This document shows positions 26,441 to 35,460 of a stretch of DNA of 64,000 nucleotides, piece after piece (the stretch's first letter is position 1; the number at the start of each line of letters is the position of its first letter). The stretch is from an uncultured Draconibacterium sp. (GTDB taxonomy: Bacteria; Bacteroidota; Bacteroidia; Bacteroidales; Prolixibacteraceae): positions 1,364,001-1,428,000 of the forward strand of contig NZ_OY781981.1 in the NCBI RefSeq assembly GCF_963677565.1, written 5' to 3'. The translations under genes and the position numbers were made by a program. Under the pieces are notes generated by a model that worked only from the letters and a program-made list of their open reading frames with translations, was not told where the DNA came from and searched no databases.

Positions 26441-27031
26441 ATGGCACGAACGTACTGGAAACCCGGAACAATTGTTTATCCCTTACCAGCGGTAATGGTA
26501 AGTTGTGGCGAAAATCCTGAAGAATACAACATTATAACCATCGCCTGGACCGGCACCATAAACAGCGATCCGCCAATGTGTTATATTTCGGTTCGTCCGG
26601 GGCGCCATTCATACGATATAATTAAGCGAACCGGCGAATTCGTTATTAACCTCACTACCGAAAAGCTGGCAAAAGCAACCGACTGGTGTGGCTGCCGTTC
26701 GGGGCGCAAGTACAACAAATGGAAAGAGATGAACCTGACGCCCGCGCCTGCAAAAATGGTTAAAGCTCCAATAATCGATGAGTCGCCGGTAAACATCGAG
26801 TGTCGCGTAAAAGATATTGTGGAACTGGGCTCGCACCACATGTTTATCTCCGAGGTGGTAAGTGTTTCCGTCGACGATACGTATATGAATGAAGAACAGG
26901 CTTTCAGTTTTTCGAAAGCAAATCCTTTGGTATACAGCCACGGCCATTATTTCGGAATGGGAAAACGGATTGGCAAGTTTGGTTGGTCGGTCGAGAAAAA
27001 GAAAACGAAAAAGAAACGCAGGAAGTCATAA
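26441..27031 (+). CDS. Flavin reductase (FMN-binding split barrel) family protein
   Basis: A 196-residue flavin-reductase-like protein. The opening YWKPGTIVYPLPAVMVSCG and the core NIITIAWTGTINSDPPMCYISVRPGRHSYD are typical of the split-barrel family that binds FMN and reduces it with NAD(P)H. ELGSHHMFISEVVSV is the late family strand. The extreme C-terminus is a Lys/Arg-rich tail (KKKTKKKRRKS), an extension past the usual end. It has a good promoter of its own and stands alone. Physiological electron acceptor unknown. Confidence 0.9.
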   Translation: MARTYWKPGTIVYPLPAVMVSCGENPEEYNIITIAWTGTINSDPPMCYISVRPGRHSYDIIKRTGEFVINLTTEKLAKATDWCGCRSGRKYNKWKEMNLTPAPAKMVKAPIIDESPVNIECRVKDIVELGSHHMFISEVVSVSVDDTYMNEEQAFSFSKANPLVYSHGHYFGMGKRIGKFGWSVEKKKTKKKRRKS

Positions 27032-27146
27032 TTTCCAATCCACCGGCGAATGAAATAAATCATTCTTTTTAAACAATTTCCGCTCTTTTTTTGTAATCCT
27101 TTAAACTTTCTGAAGACTATTCAGAATAATATTTAATTGTGATAAA

Positions 27147-29261
27147 ATGAAGAGCATCTATTTAGTAGCACTAATTTTTTTAATGAATTTAGGAATGGTA
27201 ACAGCACAAACAAATCCGTTACTCGGAGATTTTAATACACCGCATGATGCGGCACCTTTCGATAAGATTAAAAACGAGCATTTTATGCCGGCTTTCGAGG
27301 AGGGAATAAAAGAAGGCAAGGCCGATGTGGATAAAATCAAAAATAATCCGGAGGCACCAACTTTCGAAAACACCATCGTGGCATTAGACGAGGTTGGCCG
27401 TTTGTTAACACGTACATCGGGCATATTTTTTAACCTGATGAGCTCGGAAACCAACGACGAATTGCAGAGCATAGCACAAGAAGTATCGCCAATGCTTACA
27501 GCTTTTCAGAACGATATTTCGTTAGATCCTGTACTTTTTGAGCGCATAAAAGCCGTTTACAACAAAAAGGAAGAACTGGATTTAACTACCGAGCAACAAA
27601 CGCTTCTGGAGAACAACTACATTGGTTTTGTGCGTAGCGGAGCAAATTTGTCGGATGCCGATAAGGAGAAATTCCGCGAGTACAGCACCGAGTTGTCGAA
27701 ATTAAGTCTCGATTTTGGTGAGAACGTATTGAAAGAAACCAACAATTACGAGCTGAACATTACTGACGAAAATAAGCTGGCCGGTATGCCCGAAGGCGCA
27801 TTGGAAGCAGCTGCCGGTAAAGCAAAAGCAAAGGATAAAGAAGGTTGGATTTTCGATATTTCGATGCCAAGCTACCTGCCGGTTATGAAATATGCCGATA
27901 ACCGCGAATTGCGAAAAGAGCTCTATATGGCGTACAATACCAAATCGTTTAAAGGCGACGAATTCGACAACCAGAAAAACGTAAAACGAATTGCTGAGTT
28001 GCGCCTGGAAATGGCAAAACTTTTGGGTTATAAAAACTATGCCGATTACGTTTTAGAGCGCCGAATGGCAATGAATGCCGACGGTGTTTATGGTTTGCTT
28101 AACGACTTGTATGCAGCATCGTATAAGGTGGCAAAAGAAGAAAAAGCAGAGATTGAAGCTTATGCGCGCAAGAGTGGGTTCGAAGGCGATTTAATGCCTT
28201 GGGACTGGAGCTATTACAGCGAAAAACTAAAGGTTGAAAAATTCGATCTGAACGACGAAATGCTAAAACCTTATTTCGAGTTAAGCAGCGTAATCGATGG
28301 CGTTTTCGGATTGGCAACCGAGCTTTTTGGCGTAACGTTTAAGGAGAACAAAGAAATTCCGGTATATAACGACGAGGTTACTGCTTACGAAGTGTTTGAC
28401 GCCGACGGAACTTTCCTTTCCCTGTTTTACACCGATTTTCACCCGCGCCCCGGAAAACGTGGTGGTGCCTGGATGAACGATTTTAAAGGGCAGTACATGG
28501 ATAATGGCGTTGATTCACGTCCGCATGTAACCATTGTAATGAACTTTACTCGTCCGACCTCAAGCAAACCGGCGCTGCTAACGTTTAGCGAAGTGGAAAC
28601 ATTTATGCACGAATTTGGCCACGCACTGCACGGAATGCTGGCAAAATCAACTTATGCAAGTTTGTCGGGAACTAATGTTTACCGCGACTTTGTTGAGCTT
28701 CCATCTCAAATTATGGAAAACTGGGCGGTTGAAAAAGACTTCCTCGATCGTTTTGCAAAACATTACGAAACGGGGGAGCCTATTCCTGCAGAGTTGGTTC
28801 AGAAAATTGTTGATTCGCAAAATTACCTGGCCGGATATCTTTCAATTCGTCAGCTGAGTTTTGGTTATTTAGATATGGCCTGGCACACACTTGAAAAACC
28901 TTTCGCGGGTGACGTGAAAGATTTTGAAGAAAAGGCGTGGAAGAAAACACAGATCTTCCCCGAGATTGATGGCGTATGTATGAGTACACAATTCGGTCAC
29001 TTGTTTGCCGGTGGTTACGCGGCCGGATATTACGGTTACAAATGGGCCGAAGTGCTGGATGCCGATGCATTTAGTGTGTTCAAAGAAAAAGGCTTGTTCA
29101 ATAAAGATGTGGCTGCATCGTTCCGTAAAAACATTTTGGAAAAAGGAGGAACTGAGCACCCGATGATCCTTTACAAACGTTTCCGCGGGCAAGAGCCAAC
29201 TGTTGATGCACTGCTTGAACGTAGCGGACTGGTTGAAGGTCATAAAACTGTAAATCCGTAA
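27147..29261 (+). CDS. dcp: M3 family peptidyl-dipeptidase (Dcp-like)
   Basis: A 704-residue zinc metallopeptidase. A signal peptide (about 1-21, ending in TAQ) sends it to the periplasm. The all-helical thimet/Dcp fold covers the rest. The zinc site is HEFGH at 488-492, followed by the downstream third ligand Glu in the ELPSQIMENW helix (E about 517). The substrate-binding GY/GYYGY loop occurs near 628-634. Family members release dipeptides from the C-terminus of oligopeptides. Length is normal. A terminator follows at 29284-29315. Confidence 0.93.
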   Translation: MKSIYLVALIFLMNLGMVTAQTNPLLGDFNTPHDAAPFDKIKNEHFMPAFEEGIKEGKADVDKIKNNPEAPTFENTIVALDEVGRLLTRTSGIFFNLMSSETNDELQSIAQEVSPMLTAFQNDISLDPVLFERIKAVYNKKEELDLTTEQQTLLENNYIGFVRSGANLSDADKEKFREYSTELSKLSLDFGENVLKETNNYELNITDENKLAGMPEGALEAAAGKAKAKDKEGWIFDISMPSYLPVMKYADNRELRKELYMAYNTKSFKGDEFDNQKNVKRIAELRLEMAKLLGYKNYADYVLERRMAMNADGVYGLLNDLYAASYKVAKEEKAEIEAYARKSGFEGDLMPWDWSYYSEKLKVEKFDLNDEMLKPYFELSSVIDGVFGLATELFGVTFKENKEIPVYNDEVTAYEVFDADGTFLSLFYTDFHPRPGKRGGAWMNDFKGQYMDNGVDSRPHVTIVMNFTRPTSSKPALLTFSEVETFMHEFGHALHGMLAKSTYASLSGTNVYRDFVELPSQIMENWAVEKDFLDRFAKHYETGEPIPAELVQKIVDSQNYLAGYLSIRQLSFGYLDMAWHTLEKPFAGDVKDFEEKAWKKTQIFPEIDGVCMSTQFGHLFAGGYAAGYYGYKWAEVLDADAFSVFKEKGLFNKDVAASFRKNILEKGGTEHPMILYKRFRGQEPTVDALLERSGLVEGHKTVNP

Positions 29262-29283
29262 GGTTGAACAGAAAAGATATAGC

Positions 29284-29315
29284 AAAAGGCATCTCTTTGT
29301 GAGGTGCCTTTTTTT
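29284..29315 (+). terminator. Terminator of the M3 peptidase gene
   Basis: AAGGCATCTC / GAGGTGCCTT with loop TTTGT, then a T-run. Confidence 0.85.
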
Positions 29316-29428
29316 ATGAACTTAATGAACTGTATTTGGTGTGTATTGTTGCTCAACAGCAGAATAGAGCAGTTACTATAAGTATATTTATTTTATATCT
29401 TTACTAATATCAATACCTTACACAACCA

Positions 29429-29968
29429 ATGAAAGCCAAAAACGAACAAATGCACCGCGGCCTTACAAAAACCGACAAAAAGAATTTGAGAAATCAATGT
29501 AAAATGGGAATGAGTTTATCATTGCTGGTATTTGTTTTTGTAACAATTATAGGAGTGATGATTTACGAGTTAGCCATCGACTCGGATCCTAATGGATTGA
29601 ATATTAAAATGGCAGTTTTAATCGCAATTGGAGCGTTAGTTGTTTCAGTGCTGCTAAATCTGCTGATAAGTCATAAATACTATCTTGATTTGCAATTCAA
29701 TGAAAAAGTTCAGGTAATAAAAACATTGATGAGCAAATCAAATACAGATGTTTATAATGCCTCCGCACCGCGCAGCGGAATGTCTAAAGCTTATAATGAA
29801 AAGTTTGAGTTTGTTGTTGATGATACAAAGTTCGACGTTGATAAAGAATTGTTTGAACGTTGTGCCGAGGGCGATCAACTGATTTTTAATTATGCTCCGA
29901 AAAGTGAATTTTTACTGAGTATTGAAAAAAGTGAGAAGCGAATAAAGGCAAAAGTGAATTTGCTGTAA
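29429..29968 (+). CDS. Hypothetical two-TM membrane protein
   Basis: A 179-residue protein with a basic N-terminus, two transmembrane segments (about 28-47 and 60-83), and a soluble C-terminal half of about 95 residues. The soluble part has a strand/turn pattern with KFEFVVDDTKFDVDKELFERC, ending in basic residues. This resembles small Bacteroidota inner-membrane proteins with no known role; I do not recognise a family. It lies 29 bases ahead of a small lipoprotein gene on the same strand and may form a two-gene unit. Confidence 0.65.
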   Translation: MKAKNEQMHRGLTKTDKKNLRNQCKMGMSLSLLVFVFVTIIGVMIYELAIDSDPNGLNIKMAVLIAIGALVVSVLLNLLISHKYYLDLQFNEKVQVIKTLMSKSNTDVYNASAPRSGMSKAYNEKFEFVVDDTKFDVDKELFERCAEGDQLIFNYAPKSEFLLSIEKSEKRIKAKVNLL

Positions 29969-29997
29969 GTAAACATAGTTAGTAAAATCAATATCAA

Positions 29998-30375
29998 ATG
30001 AAATCTATTCTTATTTTTGCAATGTTTCTTGTATTGTTGTCATCTTGTAATAGTATTGAGCCAGAAGACTTTGATGATTTTTATGAAAGATTTCATCAAG
30101 ATTCATTATTTCAGCAAAGTCGGTTGAAATTTCCAATTCAAGGTTCATACAAAGATTTCGACACTACCATGGAATGGACTTCTTCTAATTGGGGATTTAT
30201 TAGAAATACAGTTAGCGAAATCGATTCTACGGAGTATGACATTATTTTCAAGAAATCGAAAAGAAAGGTTATCGAACAAATAAATTGTAAAGATTGCGGA
30301 TTAACCTTTGAAATTAGATTTGAAGTAATTGACCAGAAATGGTATCTGACTATGCGACAAGATAATAACTTTTAG
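29998..30375 (+). CDS. Small hypothetical lipoprotein
   Basis: A 125-residue protein with a signal sequence and lipobox Cys at about 17 (LLSSCNS). The mature part is short and polar with CKDCGLTFEIRFE near the end, where two Cys could bind metal or form a disulfide. No family recognised. Probably co-transcribed with the two-TM protein upstream. Confidence 0.65.
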   Translation: MKSILIFAMFLVLLSSCNSIEPEDFDDFYERFHQDSLFQQSRLKFPIQGSYKDFDTTMEWTSSNWGFIRNTVSEIDSTEYDIIFKKSKRKVIEQINCKDCGLTFEIRFEVIDQKWYLTMRQDNNF

Positions 30376-30433
30376 AAGATAGACCTTAGTGATGTGAGTC
30401 CCAAAGGAGTAGAAACGAAAGTGAAGCAAAAGT

Positions 30434-30477
30434 GAATTTAGCCATGTCATACTTGGAGTGAGGGCATGGCTAAATTC
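30434..30477. terminator. Bidirectional terminator between converging units
   Basis: Thirteen-base arms GAATTTAGCCATG (30434-30446) and CATGGCTAAATTC (30465-30477). It lies between the stop codons of the small lipoprotein (+) and the penicillin-binding protein (-). T-rich bases follow on both strands but are short. Confidence 0.65.
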
Positions 30478-30481
30478 TTTG

Positions 30482-32860
30482 TTAAAAGAAATCGTTGAAT
30501 TCTTCAGGACTAGCATTCTTATTCTCCAGTTCATCGCAATCGAGGTTGATGTTAAAGTTGGCTGGTCGTTTGAATTCCATTTCGTCTTCTTTGTATCCGA
30601 TTGATTCATCGGCTAAAACCTTCTTATAAAAGTAACCCCATATTGGCAGTGCCATATTGGCTCCTTGTCCGGCTGCAATAGTTTTAAAGTGAATGCTTCG
30701 TAAATCGGCACCGGTCCAAACACCAGCAGTAAGCTTTGGTGTTGTACCGATAAACCAGCCATCGGAGTGGTTTTGTGTGGTTCCGGTTTTCCCGGCAATG
30801 GGCATGGTAAAACTACCATAATCTTCTGTAACGCGTTCTCTTCCAAGATTTGAGAACCGTAAACGAATTCCGGTTCCTTCGTCAATCACTCCTTGCAATA
30901 AGTTCAGCATCAGGTAAGCGGTTTGTTCATCGATGGCCTCATGGCGCTCAGGAACAAAACGTGCAATTACGTTGCCGTGGCGGTCTTCAATTTTTGTAAC
31001 AAAATAGGGCTTTATAAATACACCCAAATTTGTAAATGTGTTAAACGCGCCAACCATTTCATAAAGCGTAACATCCGATACCCCAAGGAACATCGAGTTT
31101 ACCGGATCGATGGGGCTGTAAATTCCCATGTGTTTCATTACATCAACTACCGCCTGCGGATTGTACTGTTTTAGTACCCAGGCCGAAATGCGGTTTTTCG
31201 AGTTGGCAAGCCCCCATTTTAAGGTGACCATTTGTCCATCCATTTCCGGATCAACATCCGAATCTTTTGGCTCGTAAATAGTGCCGTCCCACTGGATAAA
31301 CTGTTGACTTACGTATGGAACTTTTGTACATGGAGTAAGTCCGTTTTGCATGGCCAGCGTGTACAAAAATGGTTTAACGGTTGAACCAACCTGGCGTTTT
31401 CCGCCTTTTACCATGTCGTACATAAAATGCTTGTAGTTGGGACCGCCAACATAAGCTTTTACTTTCCCGGATTCAGTATCCATAGCCATAAACGACGAGC
31501 GGAAGAATTTCAGGTAATATTTTATTGAATCCATCGGAGTCATCAAAGTATCTACTTCTCCGCTCCATTTAAAAACGTTCATTTCCACCGGCTTGTTAAA
31601 AGTTTCCTTTATCTCATCGAAACTTTTACCTCTAAGATTCATTACCCGGTACCGTTCGCTTTTGCGTATCTCGCGGTCTAACAAATCTTCAACCTCTTCG
31701 TTACTCATATTGTTGGCAAACGGAGGATTGTCAAGATCCGACATGCTGCCGTCGAACAAAGGTTGCAGGTCGTAACGCAGGTGTTGTTCAACTGCTTCAA
31801 TGGCATATTTCTGCATGCGCGAATCCAGGGTGGTATATATTTTTAAACCATCCGTATAAATATTGTAAGGTTCTCCGTTGGGTTTTTTGTTTTTATTACA
31901 CCAACCAAACAAGGGATTGTTTTCCCATTCATCCAGGTCTTCTATATATTTCTGTTCCTGCCACGAAGCATAATTTTCGCGTTCGGGTTTTTTGGCGGTG
32001 AGTGTTAAACGCAGGTATTCGCGGAAATATGGAGCAGGACCAAGTTTATAATCTACTTTTTTATACTCTAAATCCAGCGGAAGTTGTTTTACCGAATCCG
32101 CTTCTTCCGGAGTAATGTAACCGTATTTTTCCATCTGTCCCAGCACAACGTTGCGGCGTTGCAACACCATATCGGGGCGACGAACCGGATTGAATAGCGA
32201 AGAGTTTTTCGCCATTCCAACCAACATGGCTGCCTGGTGGAGTTGTAATGAGTCGGGCTGAACATTAAAATATACATCGGCTGCCGAACGAATTCCCACA
32301 GCGTTGTTCAGGTAGTCGTATTTGTTCAGATACATCAAAATAATTTCCTCTTTGGTGTAACTGCGCTCCAGTTTTACGGCAATAACCCATTCCTTAAATT
32401 TTCGGAGAACGAGCTCTATGCTACTCGAAAATCCATCGCGCGGGAATAACATTTTTGCCAGCTGCTGACTTAGGGTACTTCCACCTCCTGAACTCGTATC
32501 ATTGGTAACAATTCCTTTAACAACGCGAATTAGCCCACGAAAATCAATTCCCGAATGATCGTAAAAACGTACATCTTCAGTTGCCACCAACGCATTAATT
32601 AATTGTGGCGGTAAATTTTCGTAATTTACGTAGGTTCGGTTTTCCTGGTTGAAATATTTATCAATGGTGGGCCCGTCTTCAAAATAGATTTCAGATGCCA
32701 GAATATTTTGCGGATTTTCCAGCTCTTCAAAACTTGGCATAAATCCAAGCTTTCCCTTGGCTATCAGAAAGAAAAGAAGAAAAACGGAAACGATCCCCAG
32801 TGCAACGATCGACCAGAAAATAATGATGTATTTTTTAAAGCTTTTTTTTGTCTCGCTCAT
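30482..32860 (-). CDS. Class A penicillin-binding protein (PBP1A type)
   Basis: A 792-residue bifunctional peptidoglycan synthase. One N-terminal membrane anchor (about 12-33) precedes the GT51 transglycosylase domain, with EDVRFYDHSGID (catalytic Glu about 93) and GGSTLSQQLAK. The transpeptidase domain has the active Ser493 in GSTVKP, the SKN triad and the KTGTTQNHSDGWF box. Length and order match PBP1A of Bacteroidota. It polymerises and cross-links glycan strands on the outer face of the inner membrane. It is divergent from topA, with its own promoter at 32887-32916. Confidence 0.95.
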   Translation of the reverse strand: MSETKKSFKKYIIIFWSIVALGIVSVFLLFFLIAKGKLGFMPSFEELENPQNILASEIYFEDGPTIDKYFNQENRTYVNYENLPPQLINALVATEDVRFYDHSGIDFRGLIRVVKGIVTNDTSSGGGSTLSQQLAKMLFPRDGFSSSIELVLRKFKEWVIAVKLERSYTKEEIILMYLNKYDYLNNAVGIRSAADVYFNVQPDSLQLHQAAMLVGMAKNSSLFNPVRRPDMVLQRRNVVLGQMEKYGYITPEEADSVKQLPLDLEYKKVDYKLGPAPYFREYLRLTLTAKKPERENYASWQEQKYIEDLDEWENNPLFGWCNKNKKPNGEPYNIYTDGLKIYTTLDSRMQKYAIEAVEQHLRYDLQPLFDGSMSDLDNPPFANNMSNEEVEDLLDREIRKSERYRVMNLRGKSFDEIKETFNKPVEMNVFKWSGEVDTLMTPMDSIKYYLKFFRSSFMAMDTESGKVKAYVGGPNYKHFMYDMVKGGKRQVGSTVKPFLYTLAMQNGLTPCTKVPYVSQQFIQWDGTIYEPKDSDVDPEMDGQMVTLKWGLANSKNRISAWVLKQYNPQAVVDVMKHMGIYSPIDPVNSMFLGVSDVTLYEMVGAFNTFTNLGVFIKPYFVTKIEDRHGNVIARFVPERHEAIDEQTAYLMLNLLQGVIDEGTGIRLRFSNLGRERVTEDYGSFTMPIAGKTGTTQNHSDGWFIGTTPKLTAGVWTGADLRSIHFKTIAAGQGANMALPIWGYFYKKVLADESIGYKEDEMEFKRPANFNINLDCDELENKNASPEEFNDFF

Positions 32861-32886
32861 GAATTTCGCTCATTTTAATGTGGCAA

Positions 32887-32916
32887 CAAATATATACCAT
32901 TCTGCTATGGCAACAA
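32887..32916 (-). promoter_or_regulatory. Promoter of the PBP1A gene
   Basis: On the minus strand TTG (32916-32914), 19-base spacer, TATATTTG (32894-32887). Fits the Bacteroidota consensus; 26 bases before the ATG. Confidence 0.6.
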
Positions 32917-33012
32917 CCTAAATAACGCCCCGAAATTGGATAATATTTTATTTTTTAAAAAATAAAATCGTCATTTTCAATTAAATAGAAAATGAAAAAA
33001 TAGCGCATTAAA

Positions 33013-33045
33013 TTTTGAACTTAGCTTATCATTTTCTTTAATTTG
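33013..33045 (+). promoter_or_regulatory. Probable promoter of topA
   Basis: TTTTG (33013-33017), 21-base spacer, TAATTTG (33039-33045), a near-match to the -7 element lacking one base. About 30 bases before the ATG. Confidence 0.45.
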
Positions 33046-33074
33046 CAGAATTTTTAGAACGGATTAGAACGAAT

Positions 33075-35408
33075 ATGCACAAAAACCTGGTTATAGTCGA
33101 GTCTCCTGCAAAGGCGAAAACAATAGAAGGATTTCTTGGAGAAGGATACGTGGTGACCTCAAGTATGGGACACGTTAGAGACCTGGAAAAGAAAGACTTC
33201 GGGATTGATATTGAGAACAATTATCAGCCCAGATACAAAGTTTCTTCCGATAAGAAGAAAATAGTAACAGAACTGAAAAAGTTAGCAAAGGAGGCCGAAA
33301 CGGTTTGGCTCGCTTCCGATGAAGACCGCGAGGGAGAAGCAATAGCCTGGCACCTGAAAGAGGTGCTGAAGCTAAAAGACGATAAAATAAAACGTATAGT
33401 TTTTCACGAAATTACCAAAGATGCCATTACGCGTGCCGTTGAAAATCCACGCGATATCGACGAGCATCTGGTAAATGCACAGCAGGCCCGCCGTGTGTTA
33501 GACCGCATTGTGGGTTTTGAAGTGTCGCCGGTTTTGTGGAAAAAAGTAAAACCATCGTTAAGTGCCGGTCGTGTGCAGTCGGTAGCAGTTCGCCTAATTG
33601 TTGAGCGCGAGCGCGAGATTCGCGATTTTAAATCGGAAACCTGGTTTCGTGTAAACGGATACTTTTTGGTGCCCGATGAAAATGGAAATACCACCGAATT
33701 AAAAGCAGAACTTTCAAAACGTTTTAAAACCCGCGATGAGGCCAACGCTTTCCTCGAAAAGTGTAAAACTGCCGAGTTTAAAGTAAGCGATGTGGTGAAA
33801 AAACCCGGGAAAAGATCACCGGCGCAACCATTTACAACATCAACATTACAGCAGGAAGCAAGTCGAAAACTAGGATTTTCGGTGTCGCAAACCATGGCAG
33901 TTGCACAGCGCTTGTACGAAAGTGGTAAGATTACATACATGCGTACCGACTCGGTCAACCTGTCGGGTTTGGCAATAAATACTTCGAAACAAAAGATTAC
34001 TGAACTTCATGGCGAGAATTATGTGAAGATCAGGAAATTTAAAACCAAAGCAAAAGGAGCACAGGAAGCACACGAGGCTATTCGTCCAACATACATAGAA
34101 AACCAAACGGTTGACGGATCGTCGCAGGAGCAACGTTTATACGAACTGATCTGGAAACGAACCATAGCTTCGCAAATGGCAGATGCCATTTTGGAGCGTA
34201 CCAACGTAACAATCGATGTGTCGAATGCATCAGAGAAATTTCAGGCAACCGGCGAGGTGATTGTTTTTGATGGATTCCTGAAAGTTTATATCGAGTCGAC
34301 TGACGATGAAAATGCAAACGGAAACGGGCAAACGCTGATTCCGCCGGTTCATGTAAACGATCCGCTCAAAATGACCTCAGTTGTTTCAACGCAACGTTTC
34401 TCGCAGCGCCCGCCACGATTTACAGAAGCGTCGCTGGTAAAACGTTTGGAAGAGCTGGGAATTGGTCGTCCGTCAACTTACGCGCCAACTATTACAACGG
34501 TTCAAAACCGCAACTATGTTGTAAAAGAAGAACGCCCGGGTGTGGAACGCAATTATACTGTTCTTACCCTGCAAGACGGAAAAATTAAAGAAGAAGATAA
34601 GACCGAGATTACCGGTGCTGAAAAAAATAAGCTGTTTCCAACCGATATAGGAATTGTAGTTAATGATTTTCTGATGGATAATTTCGATCAGATTATGGAT
34701 TACAATTTTACCGCAAATGTTGAAAAGGAATTTGATGATATTGCTGACGGGAATAAGGTTTGGAATGAAATGATTGATAAGTTTTATCAACCGTTTCATG
34801 GTAAAGTAGAACATGCCCTTGAAAATGCAGAACGCTCGAAAGGAGAACGTATTTTGGGTGTTGATCCGAAAACCGGAAAAGAGGTGTCGGTGAAAATCGG
34901 CCGATTTGGACCATTGGCACAATTAGGTGAGGCTTCGCAGGAAGAAGGAGCAGAAAAACCACAGTTTTCAAGCTTGCGCACTGGTCAGCATATTGAAACT
35001 ATTACGCTGGAAGAAGCACTCGACTTGTTTAAATTGCCGCGCGAACTGGGAGAGTACGAAGACAAAAAGGTAACTGTTGCCATCGGTCGTTTTGGTCCGT
35101 ATGTGCGCCACGATAATAAATTTGTTTCGCTTGGTAAAGAAGACGATCCGTACTCTGTGCAACTCGACAGAGCAATTGAGCTGATCGAAGCAAAACGCGA
35201 AAAAGATCGTAAAGCTGTCATTAAAAAGTTTGATGAAGATGCAGAACTTCAAGTGCTTAACGGCAGATGGGGGCCATACATCAAGCACGGAAAAAAGAAT
35301 TACAAAATACCCAAAACGACTAAGGCCGAGGAGCTAACTTTCGAGGATTGTATGAAGATCATTGAGTCGGCTCCCGAACCAAAAAGTCGACGTGGTAGAA
35401 AAAAATAA
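33075..35408 (+). CDS. topA: DNA topoisomerase I
   Basis: A 777-residue type IA topoisomerase that relaxes negative supercoils. The Toprim domain (about 1-140) has VESPAKAKTIEGFLG, and DEDREGEAIAWHL with the acidic metal-binding triad. The nicking tyrosine is Y288 in ITYMRTDSVNLS. Instead of the zinc fingers of E. coli, the C-terminus carries repeated GRFGP- or GRWGPY-type modules (near 601, 674 and 731) and ends in a basic tail SRRGRKK. A good terminator follows the stop codon. The T9SS genes follow on the same strand. Confidence 0.97.
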   Translation: MHKNLVIVESPAKAKTIEGFLGEGYVVTSSMGHVRDLEKKDFGIDIENNYQPRYKVSSDKKKIVTELKKLAKEAETVWLASDEDREGEAIAWHLKEVLKLKDDKIKRIVFHEITKDAITRAVENPRDIDEHLVNAQQARRVLDRIVGFEVSPVLWKKVKPSLSAGRVQSVAVRLIVEREREIRDFKSETWFRVNGYFLVPDENGNTTELKAELSKRFKTRDEANAFLEKCKTAEFKVSDVVKKPGKRSPAQPFTTSTLQQEASRKLGFSVSQTMAVAQRLYESGKITYMRTDSVNLSGLAINTSKQKITELHGENYVKIRKFKTKAKGAQEAHEAIRPTYIENQTVDGSSQEQRLYELIWKRTIASQMADAILERTNVTIDVSNASEKFQATGEVIVFDGFLKVYIESTDDENANGNGQTLIPPVHVNDPLKMTSVVSTQRFSQRPPRFTEASLVKRLEELGIGRPSTYAPTITTVQNRNYVVKEERPGVERNYTVLTLQDGKIKEEDKTEITGAEKNKLFPTDIGIVVNDFLMDNFDQIMDYNFTANVEKEFDDIADGNKVWNEMIDKFYQPFHGKVEHALENAERSKGERILGVDPKTGKEVSVKIGRFGPLAQLGEASQEEGAEKPQFSSLRTGQHIETITLEEALDLFKLPRELGEYEDKKVTVAIGRFGPYVRHDNKFVSLGKEDDPYSVQLDRAIELIEAKREKDRKAVIKKFDEDAELQVLNGRWGPYIKHGKKNYKIPKTTKAEELTFEDCMKIIESAPEPKSRRGRKK

Positions 35409-35410
35409 AG

Positions 35411-35450
35411 AATAAAGGCAGGTGATTTGATCATTTGCCTTTATTTTTAA
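35411..35450 (+). terminator. Terminator of topA, abutting the next start codon
   Basis: AATAAAGGCAGGTGAT (35411-35426) pairs with ATCATTTGCCTTTATT (35430-35445) including G-U pairs, then TTTT. It ends about ten bases before the ATG of the next gene. Confidence 0.75.
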
Positions 35451-35460
35451 AAGCAAAAAA